Shown: positions 5,984-13,167 of the stretch, in pieces
Layout of the letters: every line of letters begins with the position of its first letter
How positions within the stretch are numbered: the stretch's first letter is position 1
Source: a virus
Length of the DNA stretch: 28,556 bases
IMG/VR virus record: IMGVR_UViG_3300043331_000326
Location: 1 to 28,556 of that record
Strand: one strand, 5' to 3'
Notes under the pieces: model-generated
Seen by the model: the letters and a program-made list of their open reading frames with translations, nothing else
Told to the model about the DNA's origin: nothing
The model's database searches: none
Position numbers and translations under genes: made by a program

Positions 5984-6988
5984 TTGCCAAGTAGGACACT
6001 GCCCATGATCCGAACGTCGGAGCGGACGACGTACACCCGCTGCGCCTGGTCGTGGATGTGGGCGTACGTGGAGCGATTGAAGCCAGTCGAGGAGGCTCCG
6101 GCCCTGCGCTTCGGTACGCTGGTCCACGCGGCGCTGGAGCAGTACTACGTCCCGGGGATCAAGCGTGGCCCCCACCCGGCTGAGACCTTCGCCCGGCTCT
6201 ACGAAGCTGAGCTCCAAGAGCGGGAGGTGTTCGGGTTCCGGGCTGACGACCAGTGGGAGGAGGCAGGCGAGCTCGGGCGGCTGCTGCTCGAGGCCTACGT
6301 CAACCACTGGGGCGACGACGGACAGTGGGAGGTGATCGCCTCTGAGCAGACGTTCCGTGTCCGCATCCGGAACGAGGACGGGTCACCGCTGTGCTGGTAC
6401 GTCGGCACCTTCGACGGCGTGTGGCGCAACCGCGAGACCGGCAAGATCTGGATCGTCGACCACAAGACGGCCGCGCAGATCTGGGCGCAGTACCTGATCC
6501 TCGACGAGCAGGCGAGCTCGTACTGGATGGCTGGTCCGTCCTGGCTCCGCAAGCAGGGCGTGCTAGGCAAGGACGATGAGCTCGAAGGGATCCTCTTCAA
6601 CTTCATCCGGAAGGGCAAGCCGGACACCCGCGACAAGGACGCGAAGGGTCGAGCGCTGAACAAGGACGGCACCGTGTCCAAGGTTCAGCCCGCTCCCCTG
6701 TTCGTCCGGCAGCCGACCTTCCGCTCCAAGTTCGACCGGCAGCAGGTGCTACGCCGGACGAGGCAGCAGGTGACGGATATGCTCCTGCTGCGCCGCGCTC
6801 TCCTCGACCACGAGGCTGAGCAGGTGCTGTACAAGACGCCCGGGAAGGCGACGTGTTCGTTGTGCGGCTTCCGGGACATGTGTGAGCTCCATGAGGCGGG
6901 GGCCGACTGGCTCACCTTCAAGGAGGCAACCATGACCTCGTGGGAGCCGTACGCCGACCACGAGATCCAACAGGAGGGCAGACGCTAG
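5984..6988 (+). CDS. Cas4-like PD-(D/E)XK exonuclease with iron-sulfur cysteines
   Basis: The 334-residue product has the RecB/Cas4-type nuclease core: His48 in GTLVHAALE, Asp144 in GTFDGVW, and Asp159-His-Lys161 in IVDHKTA (the DxK of the motif). Four cysteines, C20 near the N-terminus and C291, C294, C300 (CSLCGFRDMC) near the C-terminus, have exactly the C...CxxC-x5-C spacing that holds a 4Fe-4S cluster in Cas4 and AddB proteins. Such phage enzymes degrade DNA ends and feed recombination. The start is TTG 5984, preceded by TAGGAGG; ATG 6005 is an alternative. It heads the replication operon, followed at once by a Sak4-like ATPase and an ssDNA-binding-type protein, a typical phage recombination set. 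There is no CRISPR array or cas1/cas2 nearby. Confidence 0.9.
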   Translation: MPSRTLPMIRTSERTTYTRCAWSWMWAYVERLKPVEEAPALRFGTLVHAALEQYYVPGIKRGPHPAETFARLYEAELQEREVFGFRADDQWEEAGELGRLLLEAYVNHWGDDGQWEVIASEQTFRVRIRNEDGSPLCWYVGTFDGVWRNRETGKIWIVDHKTAAQIWAQYLILDEQASSYWMAGPSWLRKQGVLGKDDELEGILFNFIRKGKPDTRDKDAKGRALNKDGTVSKVQPAPLFVRQPTFRSKFDRQQVLRRTRQQVTDMLLLRRALLDHEAEQVLYKTPGKATCSLCGFRDMCELHEAGADWLTFKEATMTSWEPYADHEIQQEGRR

Positions 6989-7743
6989 TGCCCATCCAGA
7001 GCGTAGCGGCGAGCGAGAAGATCAACCTCCTCATCTACGGCGATCCCGGGGTCGGCAAGACCCGGCTGGCCGGTACCAACCCGAGGACACTGATCGTCCG
7101 CCCGCCCACGGACCACACGGACTCCATCCAGGACCCGCGGGTTCAGGAGTGGGTGATCCGTGGCTGGGCTGAGATGGACGAGGCGCGTGAGTTCATGCGC
7201 CACGAGGCGGGCAACCAGTTCGACTGGGTCTGGCTCGACTCCATCTCGCTCTGGCAAGACACCGGGCTCGACGACATCTGGGATGTCGTCATCACCGAGA
7301 AGCCCCACCGTGCCAAGTACGGTCGGGACAAGCCGGAGTACGGCCGGAACATGGAGCGGCTGGGAGCCTGGGTCCGGGCTGCCGTCGACGCCACTGGCTT
7401 CAACTTCGGCATCACGGCTCACCCGTTCGAGACCAGCACCCCAGACGGGGAAGCCATCTTCATGCCGTGGATCCAGGGCAAGAACATGAGCCCGAAGATC
7501 TGCGGGTACATGAACACCGTCGGCCTGATGCGCCTGACGGGCAAGGGAAGGAGGGTGATCCACTTCAACCTGACAGATGGCTACTACGCCAAGGATCAGT
7601 TCGATGCCTTCGAGCGCGGCCGTCTGTTGAACCCCACGATGGCCAAGATCGAGGAGGCCATCTCAGCCGCACGCGCAGCCAAGTTGGCGGCGGCTCCCAA
7701 GTCAGCGACGCGGCGGCGTAGGACCCGTCGCAAGGAGGCATAA
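6988..7743 (+). CDS. Sak4-like RecA-fold ATPase
   Basis: The start is GTG 6988, overlapping the upstream stop, with AGGAGG at 6972-6977. An open frame continues 48 bases further up but lies inside the nuclease gene. The 251-residue product has Walker A GDPGVGKT (18-25, Lys24) and Walker B DWVWLDSIS (79-87, Asp84), followed by a helical basic tail ending in RRRRTRRKEA. This is the pattern of phage AAA/RecA-core ATPases of the Sak4 type, single-strand annealing or strand-exchange proteins that work with an SSB. Its neighbours, a Cas4-like nuclease before it and an SSB-like protein after it, support that role. A general P-loop recombination mediator is the alternative. Confidence 0.85.
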   Translation: MPIQSVAASEKINLLIYGDPGVGKTRLAGTNPRTLIVRPPTDHTDSIQDPRVQEWVIRGWAEMDEAREFMRHEAGNQFDWVWLDSISLWQDTGLDDIWDVVITEKPHRAKYGRDKPEYGRNMERLGAWVRAAVDATGFNFGITAHPFETSTPDGEAIFMPWIQGKNMSPKICGYMNTVGLMRLTGKGRRVIHFNLTDGYYAKDQFDAFERGRLLNPTMAKIEEAISAARAAKLAAAPKSATRRRRTRRKEA

Positions 7744-8532
7744 GTGCCAAGGATCAAGTACGACGTCAGGGGCGTCGACTCGGGCGGCGGTGAGCGCCAC
7801 CCGGCTGGCGTCTTCAAGATGAAGATCAAGGCCATCACCGTCGAGAAGCCAGAGGGCATGGACCGGCGGATGAAGATCGAGTTCTCCGGGACCGGCAAGC
7901 ACGCCAAGACCATGCCGATCTTCGAGTACATCAACCTGGAGTCGGAGGCCACCCGCTGGAAGCTTCGCCAGTTCCTCGAGGCCGTCGGCCACATCAAGAC
8001 CAAGGCCAAGGAGTCCGGCAGCTACGACCCCGACGACTTCGTCGGCATGACCATCAACGTCCGCGTCCGCGAGGACACGTACAACGGTGAGTACAGCCCG
8101 AAGATCGGTGCCATGCTGAAGCCGACCGGCGACGCCGCCGACGCGGACGACGAGCCGGACGACGAGCCGGACGAGGACGACGAGCCGGATGACGAGGAGG
8201 AGGACTCGGGCGACGACGACGAGGACGAGGACTACTCCGAGTGGACCGACGTCGAGCTCAGGGACGAGCTCAAGGAGCGCGATCTCGACGTCCCGCTGAC
8301 CGGCCGCGGGTCCAAGAAGAAGCTGGACCGCGACCGGATGATCCAGATCCTGGAGGCCAACGACTCGGAGGACGACGACTCGGACGACAACGACGAGGAC
8401 TACTCCGAGTGGGACGTCAGCGACCTGAAGGACGAGCTCAAGGAGCGGGGGCTTAAGACCACCGGCTCCAAGAAGGTGCTCGTTGCGCGGCTGGAGGAGG
8501 ACGACGCCGCCGACGACGACGACGAGCTCTAG
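7744..8532 (+). CDS. ssDNA-binding-type protein with acidic linkers and two SAP domains
   Basis: The 262-residue product starts at GTG 7744 with AAGGAGG at 7733-7739. Residues 1-130 are beta-rich, with a conserved-looking WKLRQFLEAVGH helix and VGMTINVRVREDTYNG, similar to phage DUF669/SSB-type proteins. Residues about 135-163 are almost only Asp, Glu and Pro, like the acidic tail of SSBs. After that come two SAP-like DNA-binding helices: residues about 166-208 (WTDVELRDELKERDLDVPL) and about 222-254 (WDVSDLKDELKERGLKTTG), separated by another acidic stretch. A 21-base identity (8224-8244 and 8392-8412) shows the second SAP unit arose by duplication. It probably covers ssDNA for the Sak4-like ATPase and polymerase. 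Tandem SAP domains on such a protein are unusual. Confidence 0.8.
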   Translation: MPRIKYDVRGVDSGGGERHPAGVFKMKIKAITVEKPEGMDRRMKIEFSGTGKHAKTMPIFEYINLESEATRWKLRQFLEAVGHIKTKAKESGSYDPDDFVGMTINVRVREDTYNGEYSPKIGAMLKPTGDAADADDEPDDEPDEDDEPDDEEEDSGDDDEDEDYSEWTDVELRDELKERDLDVPLTGRGSKKKLDRDRMIQILEANDSEDDDSDDNDEDYSEWDVSDLKDELKERGLKTTGSKKVLVARLEEDDAADDDDEL

Positions 8533-8535
8533 GTC

Positions 8536-8817
8536 ATGGCGACGGAGTTCCGCACCGCTGACCTGAGCCTCGCGGCTGTGCTGTGGCTCGAGGGGCTGCG
8601 CGAGTTCGAGGTTGACAAGCTGACTGACGACCCGGCCGACGGCCGCGGCGTCTGGATCTTCTCGACCGAGACCGGACTCGCTCAGCAGCTGAGCGAGCAG
8701 TACACCCGGGGCCAGGTCAGGGTGGAACCGAAGTCCTTCCAGCGTGCTATCAGGAAGGTGCGTGAGGCCATGTTCGAGTGGCGTGACGCAGCCTTCCCGG
8801 ATGATGGGGAGGACTGA
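8536..8817 (+). CDS. DUF5659-like small protein
   Basis: The 93-residue product reads as DLSLAAVLWLEG, then a strand pair with GRGVWIFSTE, then a helix (LAQQLSEQYTRG), and PKSFQRAIRKVREAMFEW. This order (helix with AaxL, a phenylalanine-type strand, then a K-x-F/Y with charged helix) matches small proteins often annotated as DUF5659 in phages and Gram-positive genomes. The function is unknown. It lies between the SSB-like and primase genes, so a link to replication is likely. The last 17 bases overlap the primase gene if that starts at 8801. Confidence 0.65.
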   Translation: MATEFRTADLSLAAVLWLEGLREFEVDKLTDDPADGRGVWIFSTETGLAQQLSEQYTRGQVRVEPKSFQRAIRKVREAMFEWRDAAFPDDGED

Positions 8818-11584
8818 CCCGAGGGAACTCCTTCGCCCTTACGTTGCAGGAGCGCCGCGTGACGACGGCGAGCAGGACATGCACTGTCCTCTCCACCACG
8901 ACACCCGGCGCTCCGCGACCATCAACTTCGAACGAGGAGTCTGGTGGTGCGGCGCAGGCTGTGGGGGAGGAAAGATCCGTGACCTTGTCAAGCGCCAGGC
9001 TGAGTGGAATGATCCGCCCGGTGGCGCCAAGCCTGTGCAACGGAAGGGTGTCGAAGAGCTCCCTACCGAACGCCAGATCGCTAGGATGAATCGAATGCTC
9101 CTGAAGGACGAAACGCTCTACGGCATCCTCGTGGGGGAGCGGGGCATCACCCGCGACACCATGGCCCGGTTCGAGCTCGGGTGGGATGCCAGCCAGCGGG
9201 CGATCGTCATCCCGGTGAGGGACGCCGAGGGTGAGCTCGTCAACGTCCGCTTCTACGACCCGAACCCAGACCGGACGCGGCGGAAGATCTGGCAGGTGCG
9301 CGGCCGCACGGCCAAGCTTCTGTATCCGCTGACGACGATCGCCGAGGGACCCGAGTACATCATCATCTGCGAGGGTGAGTGGGACACGCTGCTGACGATC
9401 CAGCACGGGTTCCCCGCCATCACCCGGACCGGCAGCGCCGGTACCTGGCTGTCCTCGTGGAACCCTCTCTTCAAGGACCGGGTCGTGTACGTCGCGCACG
9501 ACGCCGATGCCGCCGGGCAGGCAGCCAACCAGAAGGTCGGGGCCGAGCTCGCGGGGTGGGCGTCAGAGGTCAGGGCAGTGACTCTTCCGTTCGCGATCAC
9601 CGACGACCACGGGAAGGACCTGAGTGACTTCTGGCTGGACGGTCACACCGCGGATGAGTTCCGTCGGTTGCTGATCGACGCACTGCCGTACGACAACGAG
9701 CGGCTGCGCCCGACTGAGCTCGACCCGTCAGACGCGAGCGTGCTTGACTCGTTCGACTCGCGGCGGCTCGGCGAGCCGCTACGGCTGAGCGTGACGGTGC
9801 AAGGCAAGCGTGACCCTGGGTACTCCATCCCGAAGGAGGTGGCCTACACCTGCACCCGCGACGCCGGGGAGAAGTGCAACCGGTGCCCGCTGTTCGGGGC
9901 TCAGGGCAACGACGTGCTCGACATCGAGCTCGGCGACCCCGACGTCCTCGAGATGATGAACGCAACCAAGCAGCAGCTGCACGAGCTCATGCGTCGGAAG
10001 TACGGCGCTCAGAAGTGTGACCGGTTGACCATCGAGGTGCCCGAGCACCAAGCCGTGGAGATCCTGTTCGCCCGGCCGAGCGTCGAGCACCTGAACGGTT
10101 ACACCCACCAAGGAGGCAACGCCCACAAGACCGTCAAGATCACCAGCGTCGGCAAGCACGACACCTCGGCCAACACCACGGTCCAGGTGACCGGCGCTCT
10201 CTACCCCGACCCGCGCTCGCAGCTGAACGAGTTCCTCGCCTGGAACGTCAACCCGATCGGGGCTCTGGCTGACAGGTTCGAGCTCAACGATGCAGCGGTC
10301 AGGTTGATGCGCCGGTTCCGGCCGCGTGCCACTCAGCGACCGCTGAAGAAGCTGGGCGAGATCGAGCGCGAGCTCGCGGCGCACGTCACGCACATCTACG
10401 AGCGGGTTGAGATGCACGCCATGATGGATCTGGTGTGGCACTCAGCCCTTCAGTTCGAGCTCGACGGGCAGCTGCTCACCCGCGGCTGGCTCGAGGCTCT
10501 CATCATCGGGGACACCCGGACCGGCAAGAGCGAAGTCGCCGCAGCGCTGACTCGCCACTACGGGCTCGGCGAGATCTACAACTGCGAGCGGGCGAGCATG
10601 GCGGGCATCCTCGGTGGGTTGCAGCAGTTCGGTTCGAGCTCACGTGAGTGGGCGATCACCTGGGGCGTGGTGCCGCTGAACGACGGGCGGCTCGTCGTCC
10701 TTGACGAAGCAGGAGGGATGACCCACGAGCAGATCTCTGAGATGAGTCAGCAGCGTGCGTCGGGCATGGCTGAGATCAACAAGATCCAGCAGGACCGGAC
10801 GCCCGCTCGTACCCGGGCCATCTGGCTGGCCAACCCTCGCAACAGCCGCATGAGGGACTACACCTACGGCGTGGCCGCGGTGCGTCCGCTCATCGGCAAC
10901 AACGAGGACATCGCCAGGTTCGACATGGCCATGACGGTTGCGGCCGGGGAGGTCGACCCGAAGGAGATCAACCGACCCCACCGTGCGGGTGAGCTCCGCT
11001 ACACCGCTGAGGCCTGCCGCACCCTGCTGTTGTGGGTGTGGTCGCGCACGCCGGATCAGGTCAAGTTCACGGCAGCCGCAACGAGGGAGGTGTACAAGCA
11101 GGCGCAGGCGATCGGCAGCAGGTACGTCGACGACCCACCTCTGATCCTGAGCGCCGACGTCCGGGTGAAGATCGCCCGCATCTCGGTGGCGCTGGCAGCC
11201 CGGCTGTTCTCGAGCTCAGCTGACTACGAGTCGATCGTGGTCAAGCCTGAGCACGTGGTCGCCGCGGTCGCCTTCATGGACCAGGTGTACTCGTTGAAGG
11301 GCTTCGGGTACAGGGAGCGGAGCGAGGAACTCCTCGCCGACGCAGCCACCGGTCTCGCCCACGCCGACAGCATCGAGCAGTACCTGGCACAGCACGAGGG
11401 GCTCGCGAAGTTCCTCCGGTCGAACAGCACCTTCCGTCGGCCGGACCTGGAGGAGATCCTGAACCTCCCCCGGGAGACAGCGAACGCCGTCATCAACACG
11501 CTGTGGCAGGCTCGTATGGTTAGGAAGGAGGGCGGCAACGTTCGGGTTGAGCCAGTCCTCCACGACATCCTGAGGAGAACCTAA
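8801..11584 (+). CDS. Primase fused to MCM-like AAA+ helicase
   Basis: The 927-residue product (start ATG 8801 or 8804; neither has a good ribosome site) joins three parts. A CHC2-type zinc finger uses C29, H32, C50 and C54 (CPLHH...WWCGAGC). A TOPRIM domain follows with IICEGEWD (Glu191) and HDADAAG (Asp234, Asp236). After a Cys-containing middle region (C351, C359, C362, C406, perhaps a second zinc site) comes an AAA+ core with Walker A GDTRTGKS (570-577), Walker B LVVLDEAGG (631-639), sensor-like ANPR (677-680) and IARFD (704-708). The ANP and ARFD elements are typical of MCM helicases rather than DnaB. It should prime and unwind at the phage fork with the DnaE-type polymerase. The last 100 residues resemble a winged helix. 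An open frame upstream to 8744 lies inside the previous gene. Confidence 0.9.
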   Translation: MMGRTDPRELLRPYVAGAPRDDGEQDMHCPLHHDTRRSATINFERGVWWCGAGCGGGKIRDLVKRQAEWNDPPGGAKPVQRKGVEELPTERQIARMNRMLLKDETLYGILVGERGITRDTMARFELGWDASQRAIVIPVRDAEGELVNVRFYDPNPDRTRRKIWQVRGRTAKLLYPLTTIAEGPEYIIICEGEWDTLLTIQHGFPAITRTGSAGTWLSSWNPLFKDRVVYVAHDADAAGQAANQKVGAELAGWASEVRAVTLPFAITDDHGKDLSDFWLDGHTADEFRRLLIDALPYDNERLRPTELDPSDASVLDSFDSRRLGEPLRLSVTVQGKRDPGYSIPKEVAYTCTRDAGEKCNRCPLFGAQGNDVLDIELGDPDVLEMMNATKQQLHELMRRKYGAQKCDRLTIEVPEHQAVEILFARPSVEHLNGYTHQGGNAHKTVKITSVGKHDTSANTTVQVTGALYPDPRSQLNEFLAWNVNPIGALADRFELNDAAVRLMRRFRPRATQRPLKKLGEIERELAAHVTHIYERVEMHAMMDLVWHSALQFELDGQLLTRGWLEALIIGDTRTGKSEVAAALTRHYGLGEIYNCERASMAGILGGLQQFGSSSREWAITWGVVPLNDGRLVVLDEAGGMTHEQISEMSQQRASGMAEINKIQQDRTPARTRAIWLANPRNSRMRDYTYGVAAVRPLIGNNEDIARFDMAMTVAAGEVDPKEINRPHRAGELRYTAEACRTLLLWVWSRTPDQVKFTAAATREVYKQAQAIGSRYVDDPPLILSADVRVKIARISVALAARLFSSSADYESIVVKPEHVVAAVAFMDQVYSLKGFGYRERSEELLADAATGLAHADSIEQYLAQHEGLAKFLRSNSTFRRPDLEEILNLPRETANAVINTLWQARMVRKEGGNVRVEPVLHDILRRT

Positions 11585-12064
11585 ATGGGACTGAAGGTCT
11601 ATCACGCGACCCCGCTCTTCTCTCCGGTCGGCCCGCGGGTCACCCAGATGCTCGAGCACTGGGGCCACCAGGTCTTCGACCCGCTCGCCGAGTCGAAGGA
11701 GATCTGGCAGGACAGGCCACCGGCCGACGCCGGGCCGGAGGCACGCCGTGCGGTGCTCGCGCAGAACATCCGCGGCATGAGGTGGGCCGACGTCGTCGTC
11801 GCCAACCTCAGGTCGACCGGCGGCAACTTCACCGACCAGGGCGTGGTGTGGGAGCTCGGCTTCTCCTACTCCCTGAGCAAGCCAACGATCGGGTTCCTTG
11901 CCGAAGGTGAGGAGGCCAACAACGTCAACCTGATGATCGCCGAGACGGTCGACGTGGTGGTGCCGGAGACGAGGCTGGTGATCGTCCTGGCTGACTACGG
12001 CGCTCAGGGCGTCTTCGGTCTGGTCCGCCACGGCAAGGCGCTGACCCACGAGGGTGCCTCGTGA
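11585..12064 (+). CDS. Nucleoside 2-deoxyribosyltransferase-like protein
   Basis: The 159-residue product begins KVYHATPLFSPVG, the nucleoside 2-deoxyribosyltransferase start with its conserved strand and Tyr/Phe. WADVVVANL (about 63-71) gives the Asp of the substrate pocket, and DQGVVWELGFSYSLSKPTIG (about 83-103) contains the catalytic Glu90 in a WELG context. Known enzymes move deoxyribose between bases or hydrolyse deoxynucleotides. In phages the family is linked to salvage or to making modified bases. The start follows the primase stop directly (TAAATGG). It is coupled to the HD phosphohydrolase by a GTGA overlap, and ThyX is in the same operon. Confidence 0.85.
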   Translation: MGLKVYHATPLFSPVGPRVTQMLEHWGHQVFDPLAESKEIWQDRPPADAGPEARRAVLAQNIRGMRWADVVVANLRSTGGNFTDQGVVWELGFSYSLSKPTIGFLAEGEEANNVNLMIAETVDVVVPETRLVIVLADYGAQGVFGLVRHGKALTHEGAS

Positions 12065-12675
12065 ACATCAACGACGCACTCAACGGGACCATCCGTCGGC
12101 TGAACCACATCCAGCGGTACTCGTCCTTCCCGGTGATCAAGCCGGAGAACGTCGCGCAGCACAGCTGGCAGGTGGCGTTCTACACGTACATCATCGGGTG
12201 CGACCTGAACCGTCGCACCGGGACAGCGGGCAGCCGGTTCGTGAACGTCAGGCTGGCGGTGGTCAAGGCTCTGGTCCACGACGTCAGTGAGGCGCTCAGC
12301 GGTGACGTCATTCGGTCGTACAAGTACAGCAGCCCCGACATGCGCCGGGCGACAGCCTGGGCCGACTACACGAACATGCAGGACCTGACGGCTGAGTTCG
12401 GAGAGGTGGGAGAGCAACTGTTCGATGAGTGGCACGACGCAAAGAACAACACCATGGAGGGCAAGCTGGTCGCGTTCGCCGACCTGGTCACCGTCGTCAC
12501 CTACATCCGCGAGGAGCGGGCGATGGGCAACTCAGCGCTGAACGAAGTTCTTCAGCGGTGCTACGAGGACCTGCTCCGACCTATGCGGGACGACCCGACC
12601 TTCGGCGTGTACGTGCAGCAGCTGTTCCCCGTCGACGAGTGGTACTCGGAGGGGAGGGGCGTCAGTGTCGCTTGA
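12061..12675 (+). CDS. HD-domain phosphohydrolase, YfbR-like
   Basis: The 204-residue product is an HD-domain enzyme: His34 in VAQHSWQVA, His73-Asp74 in LVHDVSEALSGDV, and Asp141 in AFADLVTVV form the metal site. The order and spacing match YfbR-type 5'-deoxynucleotidases, which remove phosphate from deoxynucleoside monophosphates; the SEALSGDV segment is characteristic. It may clear unwanted dNMPs or, with the deoxyribosyltransferase and ThyX, steer the pool toward the phage. The start is GTG 12061, sharing GTGA with the upstream stop. Confidence 0.85.
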   Translation: MNINDALNGTIRRLNHIQRYSSFPVIKPENVAQHSWQVAFYTYIIGCDLNRRTGTAGSRFVNVRLAVVKALVHDVSEALSGDVIRSYKYSSPDMRRATAWADYTNMQDLTAEFGEVGEQLFDEWHDAKNNTMEGKLVAFADLVTVVTYIREERAMGNSALNEVLQRCYEDLLRPMRDDPTFGVYVQQLFPVDEWYSEGRGVSVA

Positions 12676-13000
12676 CGACCAGCACATCAGCACCGCCACC
12701 CTCGACGGGATCCTGTACGCCATCGACGTCGAGTTGACGGAGACCAACCGGCAGCAGGTCATGGCCATGATCATGGCGCTGACGGTGTTCGAGGAGCGCA
12801 ACGCTCTGCGCGGCGACCTGTGGGCACAGTTCGATCTGGAGGACGCGGCGCACCACCTCCGCTCCAAGTCAGCCCGGATGCAACATCTCGGCCGCGGCGG
12901 ACTGAACCCACCGGAGGCTCTGGACGACGCCATCGACGCGATCAACTTCGCGGTGTTCTGCGTCCGCCACATCCTCGGGTTGAAGGGCACGGCCGGGTGA
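12665..13000 (+). CDS. Hypothetical helical protein, possibly nucleotide-related
   Basis: The 111-residue product starts at GTG 12665, overlapping the HD gene by 11 bases. It is mostly helical, with FEERNALRGDLWAQF, DAAHHLRSKSARM and DDAIDAINFAVFCVRHI. The D-x-x-x-D-x-x-N-F-A pattern in the last helix resembles all-alpha nucleotide pyrophosphohydrolase-like or DUF1599-type proteins, but the match is weak and the metal-binding ExxE motif is not clear. Its place among nucleotide enzymes fits such a role. Confidence 0.65.
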   Translation: MSLDDQHISTATLDGILYAIDVELTETNRQQVMAMIMALTVFEERNALRGDLWAQFDLEDAAHHLRSKSARMQHLGRGGLNPPEALDDAIDAINFAVFCVRHILGLKGTAG

Positions 13001-13167
13001 CGGATGTGACAGTCACCCTCTGCCCCCACTGCGGGGTGCCCCTCGTGGAACACGAGTACGGCATCCCGCTGCCGGGTGGGTTCACCACGTTCGTGTGTGA
13101 GAAGGCACCGCCCGGCAGGCTATGGCCAGTCAAGCTTGAAGAGGGAGAGGACTACCAGGATGGGTAG
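12997..13167 (+). CDS. Small Cys-containing hypothetical protein, 56 residues
   Basis: A GTGA overlap with the previous stop starts this short frame (GTG 12997; GTG 13006 also possible), which ends at TAG 13165-13167. The product has a CPHCG knuckle near residue 9 and a single further Cys in TTFVCEKAP, so three of the four ligands of a zinc ribbon are visible; a His (near VEHEY) could be the fourth. The tail is acidic. It overlaps the polymerase start by 8 bases, so it is coupled to it. Confidence 0.6.
   Translation: MTDVTVTLCPHCGVPLVEHEYGIPLPGGFTTFVCEKAPPGRLWPVKLEEGEDYQDG

Noticed and set aside
5984-6988. Cas4 as a sign of a CRISPR system
   Set aside because: No repeat-spacer array and no other cas gene in the window. 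Phage Cas4-like nucleases commonly stand with recombination genes, as here.
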